Shown here piece after piece: positions 1 to 7,717 of a stretch of DNA of 64,000 nucleotides; the stretch's first letter is position 1; every line of letters starts with the position of its first letter. The notes beneath the pieces are model-generated. The model worked only from the letters and a program-made list of their open reading frames with translations, did no database searches and was not told the DNA's origin. This stretch comes from an uncultured Bacteroidales bacterium. GTDB taxonomy: Bacteria > Bacteroidota > Bacteroidia > Bacteroidales > Muribaculaceae. The stretch lies in contig CACWID010000007.1 of the NCBI GenBank assembly GCA_902760865.1, positions 1 to 64,000 of the forward strand, written 5' to 3'. Position numbers and translations under genes: made by a program.

Positions 1-1
1 C

Positions 2-250
2 TACCAGGCCGATGGGAATTGGCGCCCCTACTTCGGGCAGATTGTGGACGACCTGATGCCGGAGGACTATCCGCAGGGCGACGTCAACCATGACAACGAG
101 GTGAATATTGCTGATGTGAATGCCCTCATCGATATCATCTTGGGTGGAAGTGGTAGCTCCGCCGCTGCCGATGTGAACGGTGATGGCGAGGTAAATATCG
201 CTGACATCAACGCGCTCATAGACTACATCTTGGGAGGCTCCTGGAATTAA
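2..250 (+). CDS. C-terminus of a secreted dockerin-repeat protein (5' end outside window)
   Basis: This is an open frame running in from the window edge to a TAA at 248-250; the start lies upstream, so the main domain is unknown. The visible 82 residues end in two dockerin-like repeats (GDVNHDNEVNIADVNALID and DVNGDGEVNIADINALID), each followed by a hydrophobic I-I/Y-I-L-G-G helix end. The Asp/Asn spacing D-x-N-x-D-x-x-x-N-x-x-D is that of an F-hand calcium loop. In the dockerin type I family such paired repeats bind cohesins. The same module closes five other exported proteins in this window. A GTG at 44 is internal and not a credible start. The gene ends just before a strong hairpin terminator. 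Confidence 0.85.
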   Translation, partial: YQADGNWRPYFGQIVDDLMPEDYPQGDVNHDNEVNIADVNALIDIILGGSGSSAAADVNGDGEVNIADINALIDYILGGSWN

Positions 251-272
251 GTCTTCATCAAAGCCAAGATAG

Positions 273-312
273 ATCCCTCATGCTCATCATCATGGGCGTG
301 AGGGATTTTTTT
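273..312 (+). terminator. Intrinsic terminator after the dockerin-tail gene
   Basis: ATCCCTCA (273-280) pairs with TGAGGGAT (299-306), and a run of seven T follows (306-312). It lies 23 bp past the stop codon at 250. Confidence 0.85.
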
Positions 313-664
313 GTTCATAGAACGAAAAAAAACCGTCCAGCACCATTGTCTGTGATGCGGAAGGTAGCTGCGGCAATCATAACTAAAGGGGGACTTGCAC
401 CATAGCTTTACAAGGCGAATATTGAACATTTGAACACCGTGAACAATATCAGGGGATTGTCAAAAATTGTGCGTGTTTCTCATTCTACTATAATAATACG
501 AACAAAAAGCGGTTGTCAAAAATGACAACCGAAATCTACTGTTGATTACACCTGCTTACAGAAGCTTACACATCAGCTATGTTGTGAGTCCCTGAGAAAT
601 AAGGGGCTATTTTTATGTTTCTGTAAGATACTGTAATAGAAAAGCCTGTAGGGATTACAAAAGC
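313..664. other. Intergenic stretch, no gene seen; perfect hairpin at 510-531
   Basis: No convincing reading frame is present. CGGTTGTCA (510-518) and TGACAACCG (523-531) form a 9-bp stem with an AAAA loop. On the minus strand the stem is followed by five T (505-509), so it could terminate minus-strand transcripts from the 883-1527 gene, although it is about 350 bp past that stop. The MITE-like element starts at 665. Confidence 0.5.
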
Positions 665-847
665 AAGAGGCTGTGTCATAATTCGCCTTAGGATTATTGG
701 TCGGCCTAACGGCCGAAAAATTAAACAAAATTATTAATAAAATTAAATAAAAATGTTGTCTTGTTTAATTTTTATAAAAATTTTTGTTTAATTTCTCCGT
801 GCGAAGCACGGACATAAATACAGGCTTGAGTTATGACACAGCCTCTT
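665..847. mobile_element. MITE-like element with perfect 17-bp terminal inverted repeats
   Basis: AAGAGGCTGTGTCATAA (665-681) is repeated in perfect inverted form at 831-847, bounding 183 bp. The interior is very AT-rich (repeated TTAAACAAAATT / TTTAATTTTTAT) with two small hairpins, TCGGCC/GGCCGA at 701-716 and CCGTGC/GCACGG near 797-811. It holds no ORF. Ends of the GAGGCTGTGTCATAA type resemble termini of insertion sequences common in Bacteroidota, so a non-autonomous derivative is likely (inference). No clear target-site duplication is visible. Confidence 0.65.
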
Positions 848-882
848 CTTTTTGTGTTCCCGAGGGAACGCACGGTGTCACA

Positions 883-1527
883 TCACTTCAGGATTGTCTC
901 GGCCATGCGTTTGCCTGCATCATAGGCCATCTGCAGGTCCTTTTCCCAATGTTCGTCGCGGTATTGGCGTTTGGCTTCCTCTGAGAAGCCGGCGAGTTCG
1001 AAGTTGTTGTAGTTCTTCACCTGATAGGTGTTGTAGGCAATCAGGCGTTCGGGCTCGCCCAGGGCTGCCGTGATGCAGTATTCCATCGAGCCGTAGCCCT
1101 GGCTGTTGTTCCTTTCGGGCAGGCCGTTCATGGTCTCCAGCAGCACCACGGGCATGCGCTTGGGGGCCGTCATGCTGTAGTCGTTGTAGGAGAGCCAGGG
1201 GAATGCCAGGCGCTCCAGGAAGGTCCGCATCTGCCCGGTCACGTCACCAAAGTAGATGGGTGACCCCAACACCAGGCCGTCTGCCTGGGCGATCTCTTCC
1301 AGCAAGGGGGTCAGCGCGTCCTTGAATTTGCAGACGTTCGACGCCTTGCCCTTGATTTTGCAGGCCATACACGACATGCAGCCCTTGTAGTCAAGCTCAT
1401 ACAGGCGCACCGTCTTGACTTCGATATCACTGCTCACCGAACTTGCTCCATCGGCGAATTTCTTTAGCATTGAGGCCGTATTGAAGATTTTTCTCGGGCC
1501 TCCGTCAATGATAATGATTCTTTTCAT
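883..1527 (-). CDS. Flavodoxin-fold NAD(P)H-dependent reductase / iron-sulfur flavoprotein
   Basis: A 214-residue protein of the flavodoxin-like FMN reductase superfamily. The N-terminus (MKRIIIIDGGPRK) is the first beta strand and phosphate loop. Residues 85-107 carry the LGSPIYFGDVTGQMRTFLER signature that contacts FMN. A compact cysteine motif, C50-x2-C53-x2-C56-x9-C66, matches iron-sulfur flavoproteins, so it probably carries both FMN and a 4Fe-4S cluster and transfers single electrons in the cytoplasm. The physiological partner cannot be told from sequence. It follows asd on the same strand with an 87-bp gap, so it may be the last gene of the minus-strand series, or may have its own promoter. 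The length is normal for the family. Confidence 0.85.
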   Translation of the reverse strand: MKRIIIIDGGPRKIFNTASMLKKFADGASSVSSDIEVKTVRLYELDYKGCMSCMACKIKGKASNVCKFKDALTPLLEEIAQADGLVLGSPIYFGDVTGQMRTFLERLAFPWLSYNDYSMTAPKRMPVVLLETMNGLPERNNSQGYGSMEYCITAALGEPERLIAYNTYQVKNYNNFELAGFSEEAKRQYRDEHWEKDLQMAYDAGKRMAETILK

Positions 1528-1614
1528 TCTTTGATTCTTTTGATGTCAGTTCGATGATAAATTGTTGATACTCAATTCGTCCGCCATTGCGGCCTATCGT
1601 AATTCCAGACGATG

Positions 1615-2625
1615 TTATTTCTTCTTGTGGGCGATGAGGTACTGGCCGATCTGGACAGCGTTGAGCGCGGCACCTTTCTTGATCTGGTCACCGCACAGCC
1701 AGAAGGTCAGGCCGTTGTCGCTGCTGGTGTCCACACGGATGCGGCCCACATAGACCGGATCCTTGCCCGAGCAGTCGATGGGCATCGGGTAGCGGTTGCT
1801 GCGCGGGTCATCAACAACGACAATGCCGGGAGCCAGCTGCAGGGCTGCACGGGCCTCCTCGGGAGTAATGGGATTCTCGCACTCGATCCACACGGCCTCA
1901 CTATGGGCACGCATGACGGGTACGCGCACGCACGTGGCGCTCACGCGGATGTCGCTGTGCATGATTTTGCAGGTCTCCTTGACCATCTTCATCTCCTCAC
2001 GCGTGTAGTCGTTCTCCTGGAAGATGTCGATGTGTGGAATCACGTTGTAGGCCAACTCGTGCTGGAAGTGGCGCACCGTCAGCTCCTCCTTGCCGACAGC
2101 AATCTCGCTGGTCTGCAGGGCGAGCTCATACATCGCCTCCATGCCGGCACCGCTGGCAGCCTGATAGGTTGCTACCTGCACGTTCTTGATGTGCGAGAGG
2201 TCGTCGAGCGGCTTCAGGGCCACCACCATGATGATGGTCGAGCAGTTGGGGTTGGCGATGATGTTGCGGGGCGTGTTCAACGCGTCCTCGCCGTTGACCT
2301 CGGGGACCACCAGGGGCACGTCGTCCTCCATGCGGAAGGCGCTGCTGTTGTCAATCATGATACAGCCGTGCTTGGTGATGGTCGGGGCAAACTCGCGCGC
2401 CGGGCCAGCGCCCATGGCTACAAAGGCGATGTCGATGTCTTTGAAGTCATCATTGTGCTGCAGCAGCTTGACCACATGGTCCTTGCCGCGGAAGGTGAAA
2501 ATGCGTCCGGCACTGCGTTCCGAGCCGAACAACACGAGTTCAGTAACGGGAAAATTCTGCTCATCGAGTACACGCATGAATTCCTGTCCCACAGCGCCGC
2601 TGGCGCCAACAATTGCAACCTTCAT
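1615..2625 (-). CDS. asd: Aspartate-semialdehyde dehydrogenase
   Basis: A 336-residue enzyme that reduces L-4-aspartyl phosphate to L-aspartate 4-semialdehyde with NADPH, the branch-point step for lysine/diaminopimelate, threonine and methionine. The N-terminus has the nucleotide-binding [10 protein letters not shown] loop. The catalytic cysteine is C128 in NPNCSTI, and [10 protein letters not shown] holds the conserved basic residues near the substrate. Length and start (MKVAIVGAS) are standard. argB lies 86 bp upstream and an iron-sulfur flavoprotein follows, all on the minus strand. A kinase-only aspartokinase that could supply its substrate lies far away at 45038-45931. Confidence 0.97.
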   Translation of the reverse strand: MKVAIVGASGAVGQEFMRVLDEQNFPVTELVLFGSERSAGRIFTFRGKDHVVKLLQHNDDFKDIDIAFVAMGAGPAREFAPTITKHGCIMIDNSSAFRMEDDVPLVVPEVNGEDALNTPRNIIANPNCSTIIMVVALKPLDDLSHIKNVQVATYQAASGAGMEAMYELALQTSEIAVGKEELTVRHFQHELAYNVIPHIDIFQENDYTREEMKMVKETCKIMHSDIRVSATCVRVPVMRAHSEAVWIECENPITPEEARAALQLAPGIVVVDDPRSNRYPMPIDCSGKDPVYVGRIRVDTSSDNGLTFWLCGDQIKKGAALNAVQIGQYLIAHKKK

Positions 2626-2711
2626 AGTTTCAGAGTCGTCAGTTTAGTGTTAGAATAATAAAAAGTAATTCTTTCGCGTCAGTGCAAATCCTGTGCCAAT
2701 CCAGGCAAGGA

Positions 2712-3482
2712 TCAGCTCTGGATATGCGTGCCCTTGTCTGGGTTACCCAGTTGGGCTGGGCAGGTGATATACACGTCCTTCACGCCATGCTCGAGCGCGG
2801 TGAAGGCATTGTCCAGCTTGTTGTTGAACCAGTCCTTGATGATCTCCATGTCGCGCAGGGCCTTGTACTGGGTCCGGCGCAGGTTGGCGATAACGCTGTC
2901 AGGATCGTCGGTGTTGAGCAGCACGCCCTTCTTCTCAAAGCAGTAGATCAGCGTGATGTCATAGCGCAATGCCAGTGCCCGGGAAATCTCGGCAGCCATG
3001 GCGTCGGTCTCGTTGAACAGCAGGTTGCCGCGACCGTCATGGGTGATGGGGGCGAGCACCGGGACGATGCCGTTGTCGATCAGCCTGGCAATCCCCTCGG
3101 TATTCACGTGACGCACTTGGCCCGTGTCTCCCAGTTTGCCTTCAGGCAGCTTGACACTGGTGATGAGGTTCATGTCGGCACCGGTGACGCCCAGGGCATT
3201 CACCTTGTTGCCCTGAAGCAGGGAGACGAACAGGCGGCTGACCAACCCGCCATAGACCATGGTGAGCAGTTTCAGCGTCCCCTCGTCAACGACGGGGCGG
3301 TCGTCAATGAGCTTGGTGCGGATGCCCAGTTTGTTGCCGATCTCCTGGGCCATCATGTTGCCACTGAAGATGAGCATTTTCTTGCCCTTGATGGCAGAAA
3401 ACGCCTTTACAAAGGTTCGCAACTCGTCAGCTTTCTCTACAATCTTGCCACTCACCTTGACGATGGTAAACTTCTCGTTCAT
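2712..3482 (-). CDS. argB: Acetylglutamate (or succinylglutamate) kinase
   Basis: A 256-residue amino-acid kinase. It phosphorylates the gamma-carboxyl of an N-acylglutamate in arginine synthesis; in Bacteroides the pathway uses N-succinyl intermediates, so the acyl group is uncertain here. Visible motifs are the N-terminal VKVSGK strand, SGNMMAQEIG, GVTGADMNLI in the nucleotide region and the NETDAMAAEIS segment matching the N-x-D-x-x-A substrate motif. The length matches short, non-arginine-sensing forms; there is no N-terminal extension for arginine inhibition. prfB lies upstream across a 131-bp spacer containing seven 7-bp repeats; asd is downstream. Confidence 0.9.
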   Translation of the reverse strand: MNEKFTIVKVSGKIVEKADELRTFVKAFSAIKGKKMLIFSGNMMAQEIGNKLGIRTKLIDDRPVVDEGTLKLLTMVYGGLVSRLFVSLLQGNKVNALGVTGADMNLITSVKLPEGKLGDTGQVRHVNTEGIARLIDNGIVPVLAPITHDGRGNLLFNETDAMAAEISRALALRYDITLIYCFEKKGVLLNTDDPDSVIANLRRTQYKALRDMEIIKDWFNNKLDNAFTALEHGVKDVYITCPAQLGNPDKGTHIQS

Positions 3483-3499
3483 TGTTATCTGGTTTTTAG

Positions 3500-3548
3500 T
3501 TTCTAGTCTCTAGTTTCTAGTTTCTAGTCCCTAGTTTCTAGTTTCTAG
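3500..3548. repeat. Seven tandem 7-bp repeats (TTTCTAG type)
   Basis: Units: TTTCTAG, TCTCTAG, TTTCTAG, TTTCTAG, TCCCTAG, TTTCTAG, TTTCTAG. Every unit keeps xxxCTAG. The array sits 18 bp upstream of the argB start, between prfB and argB. Confidence 0.95.
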
Positions 3549-3613
3549 TTATGGTGGATTCCTTAAAAAATCTTTGCTCCTCAGCGCGAGGAAAATGGGT
3601 GGGCAGACGGCTG

Positions 3614-4723
3614 TTAAGCCTCTGCGAACTCCATGAGGTAGGCCTTGATGAACTCGTCCAGGTCGCCGTCCATCACGCCGCCCACATCGCTCGTCTGATG
3701 GTTGGTGCGGTGATCCTTCACGCGGCGGTCGTCAAACACGTAGCTGCGTATCTGGCTACCCCATTCGATCTTCTTCTTGCTGTCCTCGACCTTGCGCTGC
3801 TCTTCCTGGCGGTGCTGCAACTCCTTGTTATACAGGATGGAGCGCAGGTTGCGCAGGGCGTTCTCGCGGTTCTTGGGCTGGTCGCGGGTCTCGGTGTTCT
3901 CAACGAGGATTTCTTCCTCCTCGCCGGTGTAGGGGTCCTTGTACTGGTAGCGCACGCGCACACCCGATTCCACCTTGTTCACGTTCTGGCCGCCGGCACC
4001 ACCGCTGCGGAAGGTGTCCCACGAGATTCTTGCCGGGTCGAGCGTGATCTCGATGGTGTCATCAACCAGCGGGGTCACGAACACCGAGGCAAACGAGGTC
4101 ATGCGCTTGCCCTGGGCATTATAGGGCGATACGCGCACCAGGCGGTGCACGCCGTTCTCGCTCTTCAGGTAGCCATAGGCAAAGTCGCCCTCGATGCTGA
4201 TGGTCACGCTCTTGATGCCGGCCTCGTCACCGTCGATGAGGTGCTCGATGGCGGTCTTGTAGCCGTGGCGCTCACACCAGCGCAGGTACATGCGCATCAG
4301 CATCGATGCCCAGTCCTGGCTCTCGGTGCCTCCGGCGCCGGAGTTGATCTTGAGGATGGCGTCCATCTTGTCCTCGTCGTGGCGCAGCATGTTGCGAAGC
4401 TCCAGTTTCTCGAGCATCGCCAGTGCCTTGGCATAGAGTGCGTCCAGTTCGCTGTCCTCGACAAGACCTTCCTTGACGAAGTCAAATCCTGTAGCGACCT
4501 CGTCAACGGCGAGTTCCACTTCCTCGCACCCGTTGATCCAGTTGCGCAGCGACTTGATTTTCTTCATCTGCGCCTCGGCGGCCTTCTGGTCGCTCCAGAA
4601 GTCCGGCACGTGGGTTCGCAGTTCCTCTTCCTCGACCTCAATCTTCTTGCCTTCAATGTCCAGATAGCGCTTGAGGTCATCTTTGCGTTGTTGCAGTTCC
4701 TTAAGTTGTTCCTGTGTTATCAT
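3614..4723 (-). CDS. prfB: Peptide chain release factor 2
   Basis: A 369-residue class I release factor that reads UGA and UAA and triggers peptidyl-tRNA hydrolysis. The GGQ catalytic motif is at 244-246 (SGGAGGQNVNK). The codon-recognition tripeptide position reads S199-P200-Y201 instead of the canonical SPF. The C-terminal region (WGSQIRSYVFDDRRVKDHRT) is typical. In many bacteria prfB needs a +1 frameshift at an in-frame UGA near codon 26 (CTT TGA C); here the equivalent site (4658-4663) is CTG GAC inside one continuous frame, so that autoregulation is absent. It sits between fadD and argB, with 7-bp tandem repeats in both flanking spacers. Confidence 0.97.
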   Translation of the reverse strand: MITQEQLKELQQRKDDLKRYLDIEGKKIEVEEEELRTHVPDFWSDQKAAEAQMKKIKSLRNWINGCEEVELAVDEVATGFDFVKEGLVEDSELDALYAKALAMLEKLELRNMLRHDEDKMDAILKINSGAGGTESQDWASMLMRMYLRWCERHGYKTAIEHLIDGDEAGIKSVTISIEGDFAYGYLKSENGVHRLVRVSPYNAQGKRMTSFASVFVTPLVDDTIEITLDPARISWDTFRSGGAGGQNVNKVESGVRVRYQYKDPYTGEEEEILVENTETRDQPKNRENALRNLRSILYNKELQHRQEEQRKVEDSKKKIEWGSQIRSYVFDDRRVKDHRTNHQTSDVGGVMDGDLDEFIKAYLMEFAEA

Positions 4724-4749
4724 TTAATATGGTCAATAGCCTCTATTTC

Positions 4750-4791
4750 TCTAATCACTAATCTCTAATCACTAATCACTGATATTTAATC
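4750..4791. repeat. Six 7-bp repeats (ACTAATC/TCTAATC type) between fadD and prfB
   Basis: Units: TCTAATC, ACTAATC, TCTAATC, ACTAATC, ACTGATA, TTTAATC. The last unit runs into the stop codon of the acyl-CoA ligase gene. Confidence 0.9.
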
Positions 4792-6646
4792 ACTGCTCCT
4801 CAGCCTGCTTGTCGGCTGATTTCTTCTTGCGGTAGTCGGCGGCATACATCGCGTCGATCAGCAGCGCATAACGCTTGTTGATGACCGCACGCCTGATCTT
4901 CAGCGTGTTCGTCAGCTCGCCGCTCTCCATCGTGAAGGCCTTGGGCAGCAGCACGAAGCGCTTGATCTGCTCATAGACGGCAAGGCCCTTCTGGTAGTCG
5001 TTGATGCGGGCCTCCATCATCTTGTGGATGTCGGGGTTGTTCACCAGTTCCTCAATCGTGCGGTGCTCGATGTGCTTTTTGTCAGCATAGGCCTTGAGTT
5101 CCTCAAAGTCGGGGACAATGAGCGCCGACACATATTTGCGGCCGTCGCCGATGATGGCCACCTGCTCGATGAACTTGTCCTGGCCCAGCAGGGTCTCGAG
5201 CACTTGCGGGGCGATGTACTTGCCGTTGCTGGTCTTGTACAGGTCCTTGAGACGCTCGGTCAGGATGATCTCGCCTGTCGGGGCCAGCTCGCCGCAATCT
5301 CCGGTATGGAACCAGCCGTCGCTGTCGATGGCCTTGGCGGTCTCCTCGGGCTTGTTGTAGTAGCCCTGCATCACGGTCGGGCCCTTCACCAGGATTTCGT
5401 TCTGGTCTCCTATCTTGACCTGGATGCTCGAGATGGGCATGCCGACGGTGCCGATGGTCCACCCGGGCTCGGTGAAGAAGCTCACCGAGGCGTTGGTCTC
5501 GCTCAGGCCGTAGCCGATGCAGATGTTGATGCCCACGGCATGCAGGAACTCGGTGATGTTGTCACTGAGCATGGCGCCGGCAGTGGGGAACATCTTGCTG
5601 TCGGTCACGCCGATGGCGCCGCGCAACTTCTTGAACACCTTCTTCTCGAAGTACTGGTACTGTTTCTCGATCAGCGCGGGGGCCTTCTTGCCCAGGCGGG
5701 CATACTTCAGGTTCCTGGTCTTGCCCACGCGGATGGCCTGCTTCACCATCATGCGCACCACGGGCTTGGCGGCCTGCAGGTTGTCGTTGATGGCGGTATA
5801 GACTTTCTCCCAGAAGCGGGGAACGCTGCACATGTAGTTGGGCTGAACCTCTTTGACGGCACGCTGTATCTCCTTGGGGTTGTAGTTGATGGCGATACGG
5901 ATGCCAGTGCACAGGCATACCATCGTCCAACCCAGCTCAAACACGTGGCTGAACGGCAGGAAACTCAGCGACACGTCGGTCTCGTCGTTGATGAAGCCGA
6001 AGCGCTCGATGTGGGCATCCATCGCAGCATTCATGTTGCTGTGTGCCAGCATCACTCCCTTTGGGACACCGGTCGTGCCCGAGGTGTAGATGAGGTACAT
6101 GATGTCGCTCTCCACGCCGGCCTGTTTGCGCCCTTCCAGCTCACTCAGCACTTCTTTGCCAAGTTTGGTGCCGGTGCTGAGGAACTCCTCCCATGTCAGT
6201 GTGGACTTGTCATCGGGCTGACGTACCACCGCGGGGTGGAGCGTGACGATGAACTTGAGGGTAGGGCATTCGCCGATCACCTCGCGGGCGATGTCATACT
6301 GGCCCTGGTCGCCGGCAAACAGGATGGTCGCACCCGAGTCGTTGACGATATAAGCCACCTCGTCCTTGCTGCTCGTGGCATAGATGGGCACGGGAATGGC
6401 GCGGTTGTAGAAGGCGCCGAAGTGTGTGATCAACACCTCTGGACAGTTCTGGGTGAACAGGCACACGCGGCCACGTGGCTCAACTCCGTTGACGAGCAGC
6501 GCTCCGGCTGCACGGTCTATCTGTTCGCTGAATCCGTTCCATGTCAGCGACGCCCACACCTGGGTCTCATAGTCGCGAAAACGCAATGCCTCGCGCTCGC
6601 CATACTTGGCTCGCTGCTTGGGTATTAGTTCGACAAATTTGTTCAT
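4790..6646 (-). CDS. Long-chain fatty acid-CoA ligase (AMP-forming)
   Basis: A 618-residue member of the ANL adenylating family. It activates a fatty acid as acyl-AMP and transfers it to CoA. The phosphate-binding loop YTSGTTGVPKG lies near residue 190. The adenine region GYGLSETNAS, the HTGDCGEL motif with its ribose-binding Asp, and the hinge and C-terminal LKDLYKTSNGKYIAPQ segment follow in the expected order. Length and order match the Bacteroidota AMP-dependent synthetases annotated as long-chain acyl-CoA synthetases; the exact chain length is not predictable. It is the first gene of the minus-strand series continuing to prfB, argB and asd. A good promoter (6698-6729) lies upstream, divergent from that of recR. 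Confidence 0.93.
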   Translation of the reverse strand: MNKFVELIPKQRAKYGEREALRFRDYETQVWASLTWNGFSEQIDRAAGALLVNGVEPRGRVCLFTQNCPEVLITHFGAFYNRAIPVPIYATSSKDEVAYIVNDSGATILFAGDQGQYDIAREVIGECPTLKFIVTLHPAVVRQPDDKSTLTWEEFLSTGTKLGKEVLSELEGRKQAGVESDIMYLIYTSGTTGVPKGVMLAHSNMNAAMDAHIERFGFINDETDVSLSFLPFSHVFELGWTMVCLCTGIRIAINYNPKEIQRAVKEVQPNYMCSVPRFWEKVYTAINDNLQAAKPVVRMMVKQAIRVGKTRNLKYARLGKKAPALIEKQYQYFEKKVFKKLRGAIGVTDSKMFPTAGAMLSDNITEFLHAVGINICIGYGLSETNASVSFFTEPGWTIGTVGMPISSIQVKIGDQNEILVKGPTVMQGYYNKPEETAKAIDSDGWFHTGDCGELAPTGEIILTERLKDLYKTSNGKYIAPQVLETLLGQDKFIEQVAIIGDGRKYVSALIVPDFEELKAYADKKHIEHRTIEELVNNPDIHKMMEARINDYQKGLAVYEQIKRFVLLPKAFTMESGELTNTLKIRRAVINKRYALLIDAMYAADYRKKKSADKQAEEQ

Positions 6647-6697
6647 AAGCCAGATTGCTTTTAGTTCAAGTCCAGGACCTGAATGAGTAACTAATCC

Positions 6698-6729
6698 GCA
6701 AAGTTACAAAAAAATGTCTTAAACGGCAA
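6698..6729 (-). promoter_or_regulatory. Bacteroidota-type promoter for the acyl-CoA ligase series
   Basis: Read on the minus strand: TTG (6729-6727), 20-bp spacer, TAACTTTGC (6706-6698). It fits the TTTG...TAnnTTTG consensus. Confidence 0.7.
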
Positions 6730-6754
6730 CGTTTGTTACCGAAATCGTCAAAAA

Positions 6755-6787
6755 TTTGCCACAAAGCACGAAAATAACTACCTTTGC
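6755..6787 (+). promoter_or_regulatory. Bacteroidota-type promoter for recR
   Basis: TTTG (6755-6758), 20-bp spacer, TACCTTTGC (6779-6787). Transcription should start near 6792. This rules out the upstream in-frame TTG at 6784 and supports ATG 6817. Confidence 0.85.
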
Positions 6788-6816
6788 CCCCGTTCAAGAT
6801 TTTACAGTTTTTGGAG

Positions 6817-7446
6817 ATGGAACAAGAATTTGCTTCACGGTTGTTGGAATCGGCGGTCGGCGAGTTTGCCAAGCTGCCGGGCATCGGGCGCAAGACGGCG
6901 CTCCGCCTTGTGCTGCACCTGCTCAAACAGGACGAGCAGGAAGCCGTCAACTTCGGCGAGGCGATCATCAAGCTGCGCCGTGAGATCCGCTACTGCCGTG
7001 TGTGCCACAACATCAGCGAGACCGAGGTCTGTCCCATCTGCAGCAACCCCTCGCGCGACACCTCGACCATCTGTGTTGTCGAGAATGTCAAGGACGTGAT
7101 GAGTGTCGAGAACACCCACCAGCACAAGGGGCTCTACCACGTCCTGGGCGGCTTGATTTCGCCCATGGACGGCATTGGCCCCGGTGACATCGAGGTGGAC
7201 AGCCTCGAGGAGCGTGTCAAGGCCGGCGGCATCAAGGAGGTCATCCTGGCCCTCAGCGCCACGATGGAGGGTGACACCACCAATTTCTACATCTTCCGTC
7301 GCCTGGCCCCTTACCCCGACGTGAAAATCACCATTCTGGCACGAGGCGTCAGCGTCGGCAACGAGATCGAGTATACCGACGAGTTGACCCTGGGCCGCAG
7401 CATCCTCAACCGCACCCTCTTCTCCGACACTTTCCACAAGGAATAA
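6817..7446 (+). CDS. recR: Recombination mediator RecR
   Basis: A 209-residue RecFOR-pathway protein that helps load RecA on gapped DNA. It has a helix-hairpin-helix ([18 protein letters not shown]), then a four-cysteine zinc knuckle ([16 protein letters not shown]), then a TOPRIM domain ([13 protein letters not shown] to [11 protein letters not shown]). The ATG at 6817 was chosen because an in-frame TTG at 6784 lies inside the -7 promoter element. The gene ends with [15 protein letters not shown], the usual RecR tail. A small arginine-rich ORF follows after about 100 bp. Confidence 0.97.
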   Translation: MEQEFASRLLESAVGEFAKLPGIGRKTALRLVLHLLKQDEQEAVNFGEAIIKLRREIRYCRVCHNISETEVCPICSNPSRDTSTICVVENVKDVMSVENTHQHKGLYHVLGGLISPMDGIGPGDIEVDSLEERVKAGGIKEVILALSATMEGDTTNFYIFRRLAPYPDVKITILARGVSVGNEIEYTDELTLGRSILNRTLFSDTFHKE

Positions 7447-7551
7447 CATTCAAGATGAAAACAACAAATACAATAAAAACAATGATAAATTATTGATATT
7501 CAATTGTATTTGTTGTATTTATCGTTTTCTTTTTATTAGATTGTTTATTAG

Positions 7552-7683
7552 ATGGCCGACAACGATTTCGCATACCGCCAGGAGGACGCCGAGAAGCGCC
7601 GCCGTCGCCGCGAGCAGGAACGCCAGCGCCGCCTCCGCCGCGCCCGCGAAGAATACCTCAAAAAGAAAAACGAGGAGCGTTAA
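7552..7683 (+). CDS. Small highly charged protein (43 aa), unknown function
   Basis: ATG 7552 to TAA 7683 encodes 43 residues starting MADNDFAYRQEDAEKRRRRR and ending LKKKNEER. The middle and end are almost entirely Arg, Glu and Lys, as in a single charged amphipathic helix or coiled coil. The codons are GC-rich and look coding, and the upstream spacer is AT-rich as expected for a leader. It lies 105 bp after recR on the same strand and might be cotranscribed. I do not recognise a family. A spurious ORF cannot be excluded, though the compositional switch at the ATG favours a real gene. Confidence 0.5.
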   Translation: MADNDFAYRQEDAEKRRRRREQERQRRLRRAREEYLKKKNEER

Positions 7684-7690
7684 AAAGATA

Positions 7691-7714
7691 CTTAGCGTCT
7701 TAGCGCCTTAGCGT
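7691..7714. repeat. Three 8-bp repeats (CTTAGCGT/C)
   Basis: CTTAGCGT, CTTAGCGC, CTTAGCGT in tandem just beyond the miaA stop. The same CTTAGCG string recurs in the spacers at 27283-27437, 30637-30916 and 32065-32450. Confidence 0.85.
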
Positions 7715-7717
7715 GAG

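Noticed and set aside
1612-2658. 348-codon plus-strand ORF opposite asd
   Set aside because: Exact antisense shadow of a clear aspartate-semialdehyde dehydrogenase; His/Val/Leu-rich, typical of the complement of GC-rich coding DNA.
3551-4768. 405-codon plus-strand ORF opposite prfB
   Set aside because: Antisense shadow of release factor 2; no family features.
5024-6628. 534-codon plus-strand ORF opposite the acyl-CoA ligase
   Set aside because: Antisense shadow; the ligase has all ANL motifs on the other strand.
6784-6816. Upstream TTG start giving an 11-residue longer RecR
   Set aside because: It lies within the TACCTTTGC promoter element, so it would not be transcribed.
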